This document shows positions 1-9,176 of a DNA stretch of 39,770 nucleotides, one piece after another. Under the pieces are notes generated by a model. That model had not been told where the DNA came from. It made no database searches and saw only the letters and a list, made by a program, of their open reading frames with translations. How positions within the stretch are numbered: the first letter of the stretch is position 1; each line of letters opens with the position of its first letter. Source of the DNA: Pedobacter sp. R20-19 (GTDB lineage: Bacteria; Bacteroidota; Bacteroidia; Sphingobacteriales; Sphingobacteriaceae); contig NZ_JCKI01000011.1 of NCBI RefSeq assembly GCF_000708265.2, positions 1-39,770 on the forward strand, read 5' to 3'. Both the position numbers and the translations under genes were made by a program.

Positions 1-2
1 GT

Positions 3-128
3 TATTATGTCAATACTGTTGGGCAATATGCAAATGAAACAGTTATTATGAAATATATTCAAAATCAGGGAGAGGATAAATCATCTTACAAGATGTTGAA
101 TAGAAATCAGTTGAGCTTGAGTCTTTAA
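3..128 (+). CDS. C-terminal end of an IS200/IS605-family (TnpA, Y1-type) transposase, partial at the window edge
   Basis: The frame is open from the first base and ends with TAA at 126-128, leaving about 41 residues. It reads YYVNTVGQ followed by an NETVIMKYIQNQG segment. This resembles the last helix and tail of IS200-type TnpA transposases (known pattern: a G-Y-x-V-x-T-V stretch, then N-E-x-x-x-x-x-Y-I-x-N-Q). The catalytic His-hydrophobic-His and Tyr residues would lie upstream and cannot be seen. A bulged hairpin follows directly, as expected for the right end of such an element, and the next reading frame is a gene cut at its 5' side. The assignment is from remembered family pattern only. 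Confidence 0.6.
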   Translation, partial: YYVNTVGQYANETVIMKYIQNQGEDKSSYKMLNRNQLSLSL

Positions 129-136
129 ATTATGCG

Positions 137-163
137 ATACCCCGATAGCTCTGCTTCGGGGTC
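137..163 (+). mobile_element. Bulged hairpin, probable right end of the IS200/IS605-like element
   Basis: ACCCCGA (139-145) pairs with TCGGGGT (156-162). Inside, AGC (147-149) pairs with GCT (153-155), leaving an unpaired T at 146 and a three-base loop. IS200/IS605 elements lack inverted repeats and use imperfect end hairpins with bulges for single-strand transposition. The position between the transposase stop and the cut oxygenase gene fits that role. It could also act as a terminator, but there is no T-run after it. Confidence 0.5.
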
Positions 164-565
164 ATTCATTGGCTAGATCGTTCTCATAACAACCAGTACG
201 AAAATGATTTTTTTGATCTGATGGATAAATTCGTCCTGTATCTCAATCAAACTTGTTATACTGGTATTACAGGTTATGAATTTCATTATACCCTTTATGA
301 ACCAGGCACTTACTATGCAAAACATATTGATCAGTTCCAAAATAATGGCAGCAGACAGTATTCTATGATCATGTATTTAAATGCCGATTGGAAAACCGAA
401 GATGGTGGAGAACTTTGTATTTACCAGAATGAAACACCGCAAAACATCTCTCCGGATAGTGGTAAGAGTGTGTTTTTCAGAAGTTCTGATTTACTTCATG
501 AGGTTTTGGTTACTCATAAACAGCGAATGAGCATAACTGGCTGGCTAAAAATTAACTTGTCCTGA
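164..565 (+). pseudogene. 5'-truncated 2OG-Fe(II) dioxygenase, cut by the upstream element
   Basis: The frame is open upstream of the first ATG (221) back to about 149. From 164 it reads IHWLDRSHNN, which fits the family, so the ATG at 221 is an internal Met and not the start. Counted from that Met, the iron-binding HID triad (H35, D37), the distal His (H93) and the 2-oxoglutarate Arg (R102) are all present, so the C-terminal double-stranded beta-helix half is intact. The N-terminal half is missing, and a stop codon lies in frame at 146 within the end hairpin of the mobile element. The 3' end overlaps the convergent AraC-type gene by 14 bases. It may still be translated as a 114-residue fragment. 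Confidence 0.65.
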
Positions 566-1493
566 AAGCCTTAGGTGTACATTGTAGCTGACGCTTAAAA
601 AAGATATTGAAATTTGCCGGGTACTCGAAGCCAAGGCAATAGGCAATTTCAGAAATATTCCATTCGGTATTTCTCAAAAGTGCAATGGCCTCGGTGGTTA
701 TTCTTTTCGCAATATGTTCTGAGGTGGTTTTACCTGTTACTTCTTTCACAGTATGATTAAGGTGATTTACATGAACAGATAATCTCATGGCAAAATCATG
801 TGCTGTTTTTAGTTCGAGTACATGTTCAGTAGAGCCAATTGGGAACTGCCTTTCCAGTAACTCCATGAATAAAGAAGTTAACCTTACTGAAGCATTATTT
901 TGCTTGAAGATGCTGCCTTGTGGCTTTATTTTTAAGGCTTCATGCACCAGTAAATGTACGTAATTGCGCAGCAGATCATATTTATGTACATAGTCTCCAT
1001 CCATTTCTTTCATCATGCCAGAGAAAATACCTACTAATGTTTGTTCCTGTGCTTCATCAACATGAATGACAGGGTTATCATTTATCCGCCACATTAAAGA
1101 ATCGCGTAAGCTTTCATTTCGGCTATGGATAAAGTTTTCCGTGAAAAGGCAAAAATATCCTGCAGGTTTTAACGAGGTACTTTCCCAAGAGTATGGAATA
1201 TTGGGGTTGGTAAACAATAAGGCTCTCCCTTTGATTTCTATCTGTGCATCAGGATAATGCAATATACCATTGCCAATAATCAACGAAATTTTATAAAAAT
1301 CTCGTCTGCTAAAAGCTGATGGCATGTTGGTGCAAACCACGGCACGATTAAAAACATTGAAGTGGCCAATGTCATCAATCATTCTCAGGCTAGGGGTAGG
1401 AATTTCAGGGCGGGTAATTTTTAACTTATTATAAAAATCCTCGAGCGTTTCCTTCTTATTGATGGTGTTAATTTCCTGATTTTTGGCCAGCAT
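552..1493 (-). CDS. AraC-family transcriptional regulator, last gene of the RND efflux operon
   Basis: The protein has 313 residues. The N-terminal ~190 residues resemble an AraC-type cupin sensor. The last ~100 residues form the double helix-turn-helix domain: an LSVHVNHLNHTVKEVTG first half, then WNISEIAYCLGFEYPANFNIFFKR and a terminal P-K-A-F-R typical of AraC proteins. The gene starts 24 bases after the stop of the adaptor gene on the same strand, so it is probably co-transcribed with the pump and may control it in response to a pump substrate. Its 3' end overlaps the end of the truncated oxygenase gene. Family assignment is firm; the effector and regulated promoter are inferred. Confidence 0.9.
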   Translation of the reverse strand: MLAKNQEINTINKKETLEDFYNKLKITRPEIPTPSLRMIDDIGHFNVFNRAVVCTNMPSAFSRRDFYKISLIIGNGILHYPDAQIEIKGRALLFTNPNIPYSWESTSLKPAGYFCLFTENFIHSRNESLRDSLMWRINDNPVIHVDEAQEQTLVGIFSGMMKEMDGDYVHKYDLLRNYVHLLVHEALKIKPQGSIFKQNNASVRLTSLFMELLERQFPIGSTEHVLELKTAHDFAMRLSVHVNHLNHTVKEVTGKTTSEHIAKRITTEAIALLRNTEWNISEIAYCLGFEYPANFNIFFKRQLQCTPKAFRTS

Positions 1494-1517
1494 ATTAAAG
1501 CAGTTATGAAATCAAAT

Positions 1518-2609
1518 TTAAGATTTAATTGGCATTCCTTCATGCATTTCTTCGGTTGGTTCTGCAACTAATTTGTCGCCCTCTTCCAGGTTTCCGAATA
1601 ACTCCACTTGATTATCAGTTTCCCTTCCTTTCTTCACCGACACTTTAACAGCCTTTCCATCCACAACTTTAAGTACAAATAAGCCTTCACTAGTATCAAG
1701 CAATGCTTTTTTAGCCACTACAAAAGTACCTGCATTGGCGGGTAATGGAATGTTTACTTCTGCTACCATTCCAGGTAATAACGTTTTATTGGCATTTGGA
1801 ACATCCATTTCAATGCGTTCGGATCTCAAACGTAAATCCAAAGCGCCCGAAAGACGTTTAACCTTTGCTTTAAAAGTTTGGTTGGGTATAGATTTAACGG
1901 TAAAACTCACTTCATCGCCTGCCTTTAAATAACCCGTATAAACTTCAGGTATGGAAATGGCTAACCTCAGGTTTTTCTGATCCTGAAGGGTAAATAAAGG
2001 TAAGTCTGAGCCTTTACCTGATGGACCAACATAGGCCCCTAAATTTACATTTCTTGCTGAGATAATACCACTAAATGGAGCCCTAATGGTTAAATAATCT
2101 TGTACGGAACCCACTTCTTTATACGCTGCTTTGGCAGCTTCCAATTGTGCCAGATCTGAATTTTTTCTGGCCAAGGCCTGATCTAAATCGTTTGTTGAAA
2201 TGGTTCCCGGCGTTTTGCTGGTTTCGTATAAACGATTATAGTTTGCCTTGCTGGCGGTATAAATGGCCTCTTGTGCTTTAATTCTGGATTGTGATGCGGC
2301 CAGTTGAGAAGCCATTTCTGGTGCTTCTAAAGTCATGAGTAACTGGCCCTTGCTTACTTCCGATCCTATATCAACCTTCAACGATTTAACAAAGCTGCTT
2401 ACTTTTGCATAAAGATCAACCTGTTGCAGGGCAATCAATTCTCCGGGTAAACGCAATTGGGTAGAAAGTTTTTCCTTTTTTAATTCGAAAGTTGCAATGG
2501 TTAAAGGCTTTTCTTTTTTCTTTTCAGCCTTACTATCTGCATTTCCACAGCCATAAATAGCGGTAATAAAGGCTAATCCTAAGAATGTATATAATGTTTT
2601 TATATTCAT
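1518..2609 (-). CDS. RND efflux periplasmic adaptor (membrane fusion protein), lipoprotein
   Basis: The 363-residue product begins with a lipoprotein signal peptide: a hydrophobic stretch ending AIYGC, with Cys21 as the lipid-modified residue. A biotinyl-lipoyl-like segment follows (around LYAKVSSFVKSLKVDIGSEV, then KGQLL), with an alpha-helical hairpin at about 100-165 containing the AxLxxAxA-type heptads, a second lipoyl half (LTIRAPFSGIISARNVNLG), and beta-barrel and membrane-proximal domains. This order is that of AcrA/MexA adaptors. It lies 12 bases after the pump gene and would connect pump to outer-membrane channel. Substrate cannot be told from sequence. Confidence 0.93.
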   Translation of the reverse strand: MNIKTLYTFLGLAFITAIYGCGNADSKAEKKKEKPLTIATFELKKEKLSTQLRLPGELIALQQVDLYAKVSSFVKSLKVDIGSEVSKGQLLMTLEAPEMASQLAASQSRIKAQEAIYTASKANYNRLYETSKTPGTISTNDLDQALARKNSDLAQLEAAKAAYKEVGSVQDYLTIRAPFSGIISARNVNLGAYVGPSGKGSDLPLFTLQDQKNLRLAISIPEVYTGYLKAGDEVSFTVKSIPNQTFKAKVKRLSGALDLRLRSERIEMDVPNANKTLLPGMVAEVNIPLPANAGTFVVAKKALLDTSEGLFVLKVVDGKAVKVSVKKGRETDNQVELFGNLEEGDKLVAEPTEEMHEGMPIKS

Positions 2610-2621
2610 GATGGTGGTAAT

Positions 2622-5600
2622 TTATTCGTTTTCTGCTAAATCTTTAATGTAGTGAACGCTTTCTTCATCTTCCGGATCTAAAGACATGGAATCGGTGGTT
2701 TCCTTGCCTTGTACCCAGGCAAATACCAGCGGTAAAATAATCAAAACGGCGAATGTAGAAGCCAATAATCCGCCAATAACCGCTCTTCCTAATGGCGAAA
2801 CCTGTCCGCCACCTTCGCCATGACCAATGGCCATAGGCATCATCCCTACAATCATCGCCACACTCGTCATGATAATTGGGCGTAAGCGTAATGCTGCGGC
2901 TTCTCTGGCCGATTGTAAAGCATTTCCGTTGTGTTTTCGCAAATGCTCTGCATTGGTAATGAGTAAAACGGCATTGGCAATTGATACGCCAACCGACATA
3001 ATAATCCCCATGTATGATTGTAAATTAAGTGTTGAGCCGGTTAAGGTAAGCAACAGCAAAGCACCTAAAATAACCGCCGGAACGGTTGCTAAAATAACCA
3101 AAGGAACTTTAAACGACTGGAAATTTGCGGCCAGCATTAAAAATATAACCACAATGGCTACCAATAAGCCTGATTGTAAACTGTCTAAAGTTTCTGTTAA
3201 TACCTTTCCTAAACCAATGGCAGAAATGTTCAGGCCTCTTGGTAATTCGCCAAGCGTTACAATTGCTTTATTCACATCTTTTGTGGCTGTGCCTAAATCA
3301 GTATGGTAAAGGTTAGCCGTAACGGATAAGTAAGGCATGGCACCGATATTGTCGTTTTCTCCATAAGTGGTATCCGGTGTGATGGTAGCCACATCACTCA
3401 AAACCGGTCTTGCTGTATTTTTCAACAATGGGATTTCACCAATATCATCCTTGCTGTTCATTTGATTAAGCGGAACCTGAACCTGTACATTATAAGGCAA
3501 TCCGATTTTTTCATCCAGCCAAACATTTTTATCTGTATAGCGTGATGAGGATGTAGAAGCAATCAATGATCTGGAGATATCAGCCATATCTACCCCCACT
3601 TGTGCTGCTCTGGTTCTATCAATATCAATATTTAATGAAGGATATTTAATAGGTTGCGCCAACTGTACATCCCGCATGTAGGGAATTTCTTTTAATTCAG
3701 CCAGAATTTTATTGGCGTAAAGTTCATTCTGTTTTTTGTTTTTACCCGCAATACGAACCTCTACAGGCGTTGGGGAGCCCTGACTTAATACTTTATCGGT
3801 GAGTTCAATTGGCTCGAATGATAATTTTACATTTGGCAATTTCTCTTTAATTTTAGCCCTTAGCTGATCTTTGAAATCATCCATGTCAGCTTCGTAATCT
3901 TTTAAACTCACCTGGAAAACGGCTTCATGCGGACCAGCCATAAACAAATAGATGGGGTTTACAGAAAACAGGGCAGGGTGTTGCCCAACGTAAACGGATG
4001 ATATGGATACATGTTCTTCTCCAACCATTTTTCTAAGTTCAGCCAAAACAATGTTTGCCTTTTCTTCTGTTCTCTCCAAACGGGTTCCATCGGGTGCCCT
4101 AAGTCTTAATTGAAATTGACTGGAGTTTACTTTTGGCAATACATCGCGGCCAATATTCATTAAAAGTAATGCCGCAGAACCAATAATTACGACGAGATAA
4201 AGTATCACTACAATTTTCCGGTGTGGCAGAATGCGATCCAGAAAGCGCATAAAACGGTTCCGGAATTTATCAAAGAAGCTGATTTTTCCATCCCCACCAA
4301 AATCTTCCCTTTCAACCAGCATTTTCTTCTGATTTAAAGTGTCTCCTTCGCTTTCTATCGGAATTCCGGTAGCTTCGAAATCGGCTTCATCCTGTGTGAT
4401 GCCCGGATGATGTGCCGCTCCTTTTTTAGGATGTGCAACCATCAGCCAGTTGGCCATAATGGGTACAAATGTTTGAGATAATAAAAATGATACCACCATG
4501 GAGAAGCCTATGGCTAATGCCAGGGGCAGAAACAATGCACCTGGAATTCCAGTCATGGTAAAAGCTGGTGCAAACACGGCCAGAATACACAGTAAAATCA
4601 ATAGTTTCGGAAAGGCAATCTCCTTACAGGCATCCCAGATGGCAAGTGCTTTCGGTTTACCCATGTCGAAATGCTGGTGTATGTTCTCAATCGTTACCGT
4701 AGATTCATCCACCAGAATACCAATAGCCAAGGCTAAACCGCTCAATGACATGATGTTGATGGTTTGTCCGAATAATTTCAGGAATAAAACGCCCGCAATA
4801 ATGGAAGTGGGGATGGTGAGGATCACAATTAATGCGGCTCTTTTATCCCCTAGGAAAAGCAAAACCATTAATCCGGTTAAAATGGCACCAATAGCACCTT
4901 CACTCACCAGACTCTTAACAGCGTTAATTACATAAACAGACTGGTCAAATTCATAAGATAATTTAACATCTTCTGGTAAGGTATTTTGTATCGCCGGAAG
5001 GTTTTTCTTTAAGTTTTTAACCACATCCCAGGTAGATGCATCGCCTGATTTTGCAATACTTAAATACACTGATCGCTTCCCATTAATCAATGCATAGCCT
5101 GCGGTTAAGTCGGCACCATCTTTTACAGTGGCTACATCGCGAAGCTGAAGATTTTGAACGCCGCCTTTAAACAAGGGAATGTTCTCAAAATCTTTGATTT
5201 TTTTAATGGTGTAATTGGTTGGTGTGATGTAGTTTTTATCACCAATCCGAACATTTCCAGAAGGTGCAGTCTGATTATTCAATCTAATGGCTTCTACAAT
5301 CTGATCAACCGTTAAATTATGCGAACGCAACAGGGTAGGATCAACATTAATTTCAATGGTTCTTGGACTACCGCCAAATGGTGCCGGCGATAAAAGCCCT
5401 GGTATGGCAGAGAAGGAGGATCTAACATAAGTATTGGCTAAATCCTGCAATTCATTATTAGAACGAATGGGGCTGCTCAAAACCAGCTGACCAACCGGTA
5501 GTGATGAAGCATCGAAACGGATAATAAAAGGCGGTTGAGATCCTGGCGGAAAAATTGCTTGTGCACGGTTGGATAATGCACTTAATTCGGAAGCGGCCTG

Positions 5601-5906
5601 AGCCATATTGGTACCTTCGTAATAAGTTAGTTTCATCAGCATTAAACCCTGTGTATTTTTGGTTTCGATGCTTTTTACACCATTTGCAAACAACAGAATG
5701 TTAATGTATTGCTTGCCAAAATAAGATTCCATTTGAGTAGGTGTATAACCCCCAAATGGATGGGCAATATAAATTACAGGCAAATTCATTTGCGGCAGAA
5801 TATCAACCTTAATCTGGGTAATGGCCCCGATTCCGAAAAAGAATAAGCCCGCAACTAAAACCAATATGGAGATGGGTTTACGTAAGGCAAAACGTATAAG
5901 ATTCAT
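2622..5906 (-). CDS. RND (HAE1-type) efflux pump inner-membrane subunit
   Basis: At 1094 residues this is slightly longer than the usual ~1040 of AcrB-type pumps. It has the N-terminal membrane helix (ISILVLVAGLFFFG), two large periplasmic porter halves, and two sets of membrane helices. The proton-relay motif in the fourth helix reads GILVDES (D400-E401), so the second Asp of the classical Asp-Asp pair is Glu. The cytoplasmic loop between the two halves is enlarged (about 491-563), hydrophilic and acidic, and accounts for the extra length. It follows the channel gene by 12 bases and precedes the adaptor by 12 bases. The operon order is channel-pump-adaptor-regulator. Direction of transport and family are sure; the drug or solute exported is unknown. 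Confidence 0.95.
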   Translation of the reverse strand: MNLIRFALRKPISILVLVAGLFFFGIGAITQIKVDILPQMNLPVIYIAHPFGGYTPTQMESYFGKQYINILLFANGVKSIETKNTQGLMLMKLTYYEGTNMAQAASELSALSNRAQAIFPPGSQPPFIIRFDASSLPVGQLVLSSPIRSNNELQDLANTYVRSSFSAIPGLLSPAPFGGSPRTIEINVDPTLLRSHNLTVDQIVEAIRLNNQTAPSGNVRIGDKNYITPTNYTIKKIKDFENIPLFKGGVQNLQLRDVATVKDGADLTAGYALINGKRSVYLSIAKSGDASTWDVVKNLKKNLPAIQNTLPEDVKLSYEFDQSVYVINAVKSLVSEGAIGAILTGLMVLLFLGDKRAALIVILTIPTSIIAGVLFLKLFGQTINIMSLSGLALAIGILVDESTVTIENIHQHFDMGKPKALAIWDACKEIAFPKLLILLCILAVFAPAFTMTGIPGALFLPLALAIGFSMVVSFLLSQTFVPIMANWLMVAHPKKGAAHHPGITQDEADFEATGIPIESEGDTLNQKKMLVEREDFGGDGKISFFDKFRNRFMRFLDRILPHRKIVVILYLVVIIGSAALLLMNIGRDVLPKVNSSQFQLRLRAPDGTRLERTEEKANIVLAELRKMVGEEHVSISSVYVGQHPALFSVNPIYLFMAGPHEAVFQVSLKDYEADMDDFKDQLRAKIKEKLPNVKLSFEPIELTDKVLSQGSPTPVEVRIAGKNKKQNELYANKILAELKEIPYMRDVQLAQPIKYPSLNIDIDRTRAAQVGVDMADISRSLIASTSSSRYTDKNVWLDEKIGLPYNVQVQVPLNQMNSKDDIGEIPLLKNTARPVLSDVATITPDTTYGENDNIGAMPYLSVTANLYHTDLGTATKDVNKAIVTLGELPRGLNISAIGLGKVLTETLDSLQSGLLVAIVVIFLMLAANFQSFKVPLVILATVPAVILGALLLLTLTGSTLNLQSYMGIIMSVGVSIANAVLLITNAEHLRKHNGNALQSAREAAALRLRPIIMTSVAMIVGMMPMAIGHGEGGGQVSPLGRAVIGGLLASTFAVLIILPLVFAWVQGKETTDSMSLDPEDEESVHYIKDLAENE

Positions 5907-5918
5907 TGGTGGTGTTGA

Positions 5919-7310
5919 TTAAAATTCGTTAATAAATATGTCGTAATTGCCCAACGCTGCCGATTTTAACAATAAGGCTTGCCAAACATTCGTATAGGCA
6001 ATATCACGATCGGTTTCCGCTCTGTTTAAAGTGAACAGTGATTGTGTTAAATCAACCAACGTAGTTAGCCCGTTTTTATACAAAGTGCTTTTTTGTAAAT
6101 AGGCATCAGATGCGGCCTTAACTTGTATGGGAGCCTCTTTGTAATTTTCCAGGGCATTTTTTAGTTTTGCCTCGGCCAGTAGCAATTGCGCCCTCAATTG
6201 TTGGTCGGCCATTTCATATTCTTCTTTTAAACCCTGACTAATGAAGGACTGAGCCCTAACCTGCGGATGGTTTTTAAGAAGCGAACTGATATTCCATGTC
6301 ACACCTATTCCAATCAAATAGTTTTCACGTGTTGGTTTTATGCCATCAATATAACTGGTGGTATAAGCATTTTGGTTTAACAAATAATTAGAACTAAAAC
6401 CAGAGCCCCGGGTTTGGGTTACACCGAACAAAGAAAAGGTTGGGTAATACAACCTTCGATAATAATTTACCTGCTGATTGCTGACATCTATCCGGTTTTG
6501 GTAAAATCTTAATACCGGATGTGAACTTTTAATGGTGGTATCGCTCATTAAATTGGATGGGATGCGGGTAATCGAAGCGGTATCTACTTCATAGGATACT
6601 GCATTCAGGCCCATAAGCACACCAAGTTTGTTGGCTTGCTCTTGCTCTACATCTCTGGCTTTTGTTAATGCTATCCTGGCGCTTGATACCTCTGCATTGG
6701 CAAAGGAAGAATCTACACCAGCAATTAAACCATTTTTAGCCCTGATTACTGCCGTGTTTTTGAAGATAACAGCCCGGTCTAAATTCTTTTGTTGTGATCG
6801 GGTTAACCGCTTTGCAGCCAGCAGATTTAAATAAGCAGCTGAAACCCGGATTTCCTGCTGAAATTTTTCCTGCTCCAGGTCGTTTTTATCCCTTTGATAG
6901 GTTGCATTGGCAATTTTGATCCGTGCGCTAACCCTGCCAAAAGTGAAAAAATCCCAGTTGATGTTGGCTAAATACAGGGCACCAAAGGCAGCATTCCAGT
7001 TTTGTTGATCAAGCGCAGGACCAGATGATGCCGCGCCTAAACCACCAAAGCCATATTGAGGGCCATTTTGACCATTAATGGTTCCATAATCCTGCTGCGC
7101 ACTTAAGCTAAAATTTGGAAGGTATTCCCGCTTAGCCTGCTGGATAGAAGATTTTGATGCACTCGCATAATTCTCCTTCGCCTTAATTGTACCATAGTTA
7201 TTTAAAGCTGTATTTACGGCTTCCTTTAGGCTTAATGTTTGAGACTTTGCACTTAATGAAAAAAAGATAAGGGATGAAACGACAAAATAAGATAAAGGTG
7301 TGCGAAACAT
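5919..7310 (-). CDS. TolC-like outer-membrane efflux channel
   Basis: Two duplicated outer-membrane efflux repeats can be seen, each with long helices rich in Ala, Gln and Asn (for example LKEAVNTALNNYGTIKAKE near the start and YKEAPIQVKAASDAYLQKS near the end), as in TolC/OprM. I chose the ATG at 7310 because MFRTPLSYFVVSSLIFFSLS followed by AKSQ is a clean signal peptide. The frame also has an ATG seven codons upstream (7331). A TAnnTTTG-like box (TACATTTG, 7329-7336, minus) would put transcription start between the two ATGs, which favours the later one, though no good upstream box is present. It is the first gene of the efflux operon. Confidence 0.9.
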   Translation of the reverse strand: MFRTPLSYFVVSSLIFFSLSAKSQTLSLKEAVNTALNNYGTIKAKENYASASKSSIQQAKREYLPNFSLSAQQDYGTINGQNGPQYGFGGLGAASSGPALDQQNWNAAFGALYLANINWDFFTFGRVSARIKIANATYQRDKNDLEQEKFQQEIRVSAAYLNLLAAKRLTRSQQKNLDRAVIFKNTAVIRAKNGLIAGVDSSFANAEVSSARIALTKARDVEQEQANKLGVLMGLNAVSYEVDTASITRIPSNLMSDTTIKSSHPVLRFYQNRIDVSNQQVNYYRRLYYPTFSLFGVTQTRGSGFSSNYLLNQNAYTTSYIDGIKPTRENYLIGIGVTWNISSLLKNHPQVRAQSFISQGLKEEYEMADQQLRAQLLLAEAKLKNALENYKEAPIQVKAASDAYLQKSTLYKNGLTTLVDLTQSLFTLNRAETDRDIAYTNVWQALLLKSAALGNYDIFINEF

Positions 7311-7478
7311 ATTGTATAATTTACACCGCAAATGTAAATTAAGGATGCAATATCTAATTATTTAGTTCAAATCAAAAATTATGCGAATCAAATAATAATT
7401 GAAATGTTACATAAGTAACGGGAAATAAAAGAATTAACAGGGGTGGCTAATCTCATGATGAGATCAAACCGCTTAAAT

Positions 7479-7901
7479 CTAATTTTCTTCAGTATATTTT
7501 TTAAAGTTGTTTAAAATGGATTGCCAGCCTACTTTTTGCATTTCGATTGGATGCTGATCTTCAGGATCAAAAGTTTCTGTCAATTGCGTTTGTCCGTCAT
7601 TTTCTTCAAAGGTAATCTTCACCTGCCGCCCATCGGCTAATTCGTAGGCAATCAGTTTGTTCTCATTCACTATGCTGTAAATTCCTTCAAAATCGAATTG
7701 CATACTGCCATCTTTTGCGGCCATGGTTGTTTTGAACTTTCCATTTACCTTCAAATCATTTTCAGCGTAAGGGACATGCCAGTCATCTGATGCAAAGGTC
7801 CATTTGATAATGTGTTGTGGCTGTATCCAGAATGCCCATACTTTTTCTACAGGTGCATTCACTATTGCATTAATGGTAATTGATTGCATATGATCCATCA
7901 T
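7479..7901 (-). CDS. SRPBCC/AHSA1-family protein
   Basis: The 140-residue product matches the START-like AHSA1 fold: the opening ITINAIVNAPVEKVWAFW, a PQHIIKWTFASDDWH segment, a central GKFKTTM strand, and the end QMQKVGWQSILNNFKKY-type helix (here EMQKVGWQSILNNFKKY). Members are small hydrophobic-ligand-binding or stress-linked proteins with no single defined reaction. Alternative starts exist at Met2 and Met5; the conserved part begins after Met5. It stands alone, transcribed away from the next gene. Confidence 0.85.
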   Translation of the reverse strand: MMDHMQSITINAIVNAPVEKVWAFWIQPQHIIKWTFASDDWHVPYAENDLKVNGKFKTTMAAKDGSMQFDFEGIYSIVNENKLIAYELADGRQVKITFEENDGQTQLTETFDPEDQHPIEMQKVGWQSILNNFKKYTEEN

Positions 7902-8111
7902 GTAAACTAATTTGTTAAATAAAGATATTTAACTTTCGGCAATTTGAACTAAAATAGTTTCAAGTATAAATCTTGCAAATTAAAAAAAGATGATTGCGGC
8001 ACAAATAATTGAAAATTAACTTTCAGATTACATGCAACACGCAGACTTAACATATTTTTGGTGCTTTCGCAAAAGATAGTTTAGAGCGCGGAAACCAACA
8101 TTTAAACAAAA

Positions 8112-8366
8112 ATGAAGTATCTAGTAAAAGAAATAAGTGATGGAAATTGCGACATCACTTTATTGCCAGAAGATCTGAATGATCGGAATCTGTTAGCAGA
8201 AAATACCATGCATACAGAAAAGGATTACGAAAAAATTATTCAGTTTCATTACGAACATGCATTAAAGGCAAAGGTTCATGATAATGCAGCCTTTGTATCT
8301 TTAAATGAAAAGGAAAGCAATTATCCTAAACGTGTAAATGTTAATTACCAAATCATTTACAGCTAA
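8112..8366 (+). CDS. Small protein of unknown function
   Basis: I do not recognise this 84-residue protein. It is hydrophilic, begins MKYLVKEISDGNCDI, has no signal peptide or membrane segment, and ends in an Asn/Tyr-rich strand. It starts with a clear ATG after an A-rich stretch (AAACAAAAATG) and is followed within 10 bases by a strong intrinsic terminator. That makes it a convincing single-gene transcript despite its small size. Confidence 0.6.
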   Translation: MKYLVKEISDGNCDITLLPEDLNDRNLLAENTMHTEKDYEKIIQFHYEHALKAKVHDNAAFVSLNEKESNYPKRVNVNYQIIYS

Positions 8367-8373
8367 ATGATTT

Positions 8374-8408
8374 AAAAAAGCAGTATCGAATGCCGATACT
8401 GCTTTTTT
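8374..8408 (+). terminator. Rho-independent terminator after the 84-residue gene
   Basis: AAAAAAGCAGTATCG (8374-8388) pairs with CGATACTGCTTTTTT (8394-8408) around the loop AATGC. The stem is perfect and ends in a T-run, with an A-run on the other side, so it could work in both directions. Confidence 0.9.
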
Positions 8409-8493
8409 GTTTTAAAGCGATTTATTTTTCGTTTGCTATTTGTTGAAACATTCACATTTGCGCATTGTTGTTTCTATAATCAAAGAAAAACAT

Positions 8494-8766
8494 ATGAGTA
8501 ATCAAGATTCAAATTCATCTCCATTGGATGAAATCAACGAACGAAAAAATCAGGAGCAGTTAAATCAGCAGGCATTAGGTAATACAGATATGGACAAGAC
8601 AGAAGATGTATCTGATCACAATGATCTGCTTAGTACGCCAGTTACGACCGGGACGGGTAGCAATCCGGCAGGTGCAGCACCAAATTCTTTAATTGTTCAT
8701 GAAGATGAAAGTGGGGAAGACCGTTATGAAGAGGGGCAAACCGATACAGATACTGAAGAAAAATAA
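8494..8766 (+). CDS. Small acidic, probably disordered protein of unknown function
   Basis: The 90-residue product starts MSNQDSNSSPLDEINER. It is very rich in Asp, Glu, Asn, Gln, Thr and Ser, and ends EEGQTDTDTEEK, so it is probably unfolded. The frame is open further upstream, but the only earlier start is a TTG at 8440. The ATG at 8494 follows an A-rich stretch (CAAAGAAAAACATATG). It lies 20 bases before a GNAT-like gene on the same strand and may be co-transcribed with it. No function can be assigned. Confidence 0.55.
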   Translation: MSNQDSNSSPLDEINERKNQEQLNQQALGNTDMDKTEDVSDHNDLLSTPVTTGTGSNPAGAAPNSLIVHEDESGEDRYEEGQTDTDTEEK

Positions 8767-8786
8767 ATTGTTTTATAAGGTATATT

Positions 8787-9095
8787 ATGGCAGAAGTTAA
8801 ATTTCAAAATGATGGGGCTGAGCCTGCGGCATTCAACCTGTTTGATCAGGATCAGAAAATTGGTGAAATGATTGTGGAGGTTCTGGATGGCAATTTGAAG
8901 GTATACCATACGGAAGTAGATGAGGATCAGGAAGGAAAGGGCTATGCTAAAATGCTGCTGGAGGCCATGGCAGATTATTCCCGTTCTAATCAATTGAAGG
9001 TAATTCCATTATGTACTTACGTTGCTGCGCAGTTTAAGCGTCATCCGGATGAATATGCAGACATCTGGAATAAAGCGGTTAAGCCGGAGTTTTAA
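8787..9095 (+). CDS. GNAT-like N-acetyltransferase of the small YjdJ/NATD1 type
   Basis: The whole 102-residue protein is one minimal GNAT domain. The acyl-CoA loop is QEGKGYAKMLLEAMADYSR, followed by the strand-helix LKVIPLCTYVAAQFKRHPD and an E-Y-A-D-I-W ending. This pattern (V-P-x-C-x-Y-V-x-x-x-x-x-x-x-P-x-Y) is characteristic of the short YjdJ/NATD1-like family. The substrate is not known for the family. It starts 20 bases after the small acidic protein gene. Confidence 0.8.
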   Translation: MAEVKFQNDGAEPAAFNLFDQDQKIGEMIVEVLDGNLKVYHTEVDEDQEGKGYAKMLLEAMADYSRSNQLKVIPLCTYVAAQFKRHPDEYADIWNKAVKPEF

Positions 9096-9176
9096 CTTAC
9101 ATTATTTAATGATGTGAAATTAAGGTATAATTTATAAATCCATCATTCGTTTTAATTTTATTAAACTGATTATTAG

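Noticed and set aside
2827..4935. Long plus-strand open frames opposite the RND pump gene
   Set aside because: They are antisense shadows of a strongly conserved membrane protein gene and show no domain.
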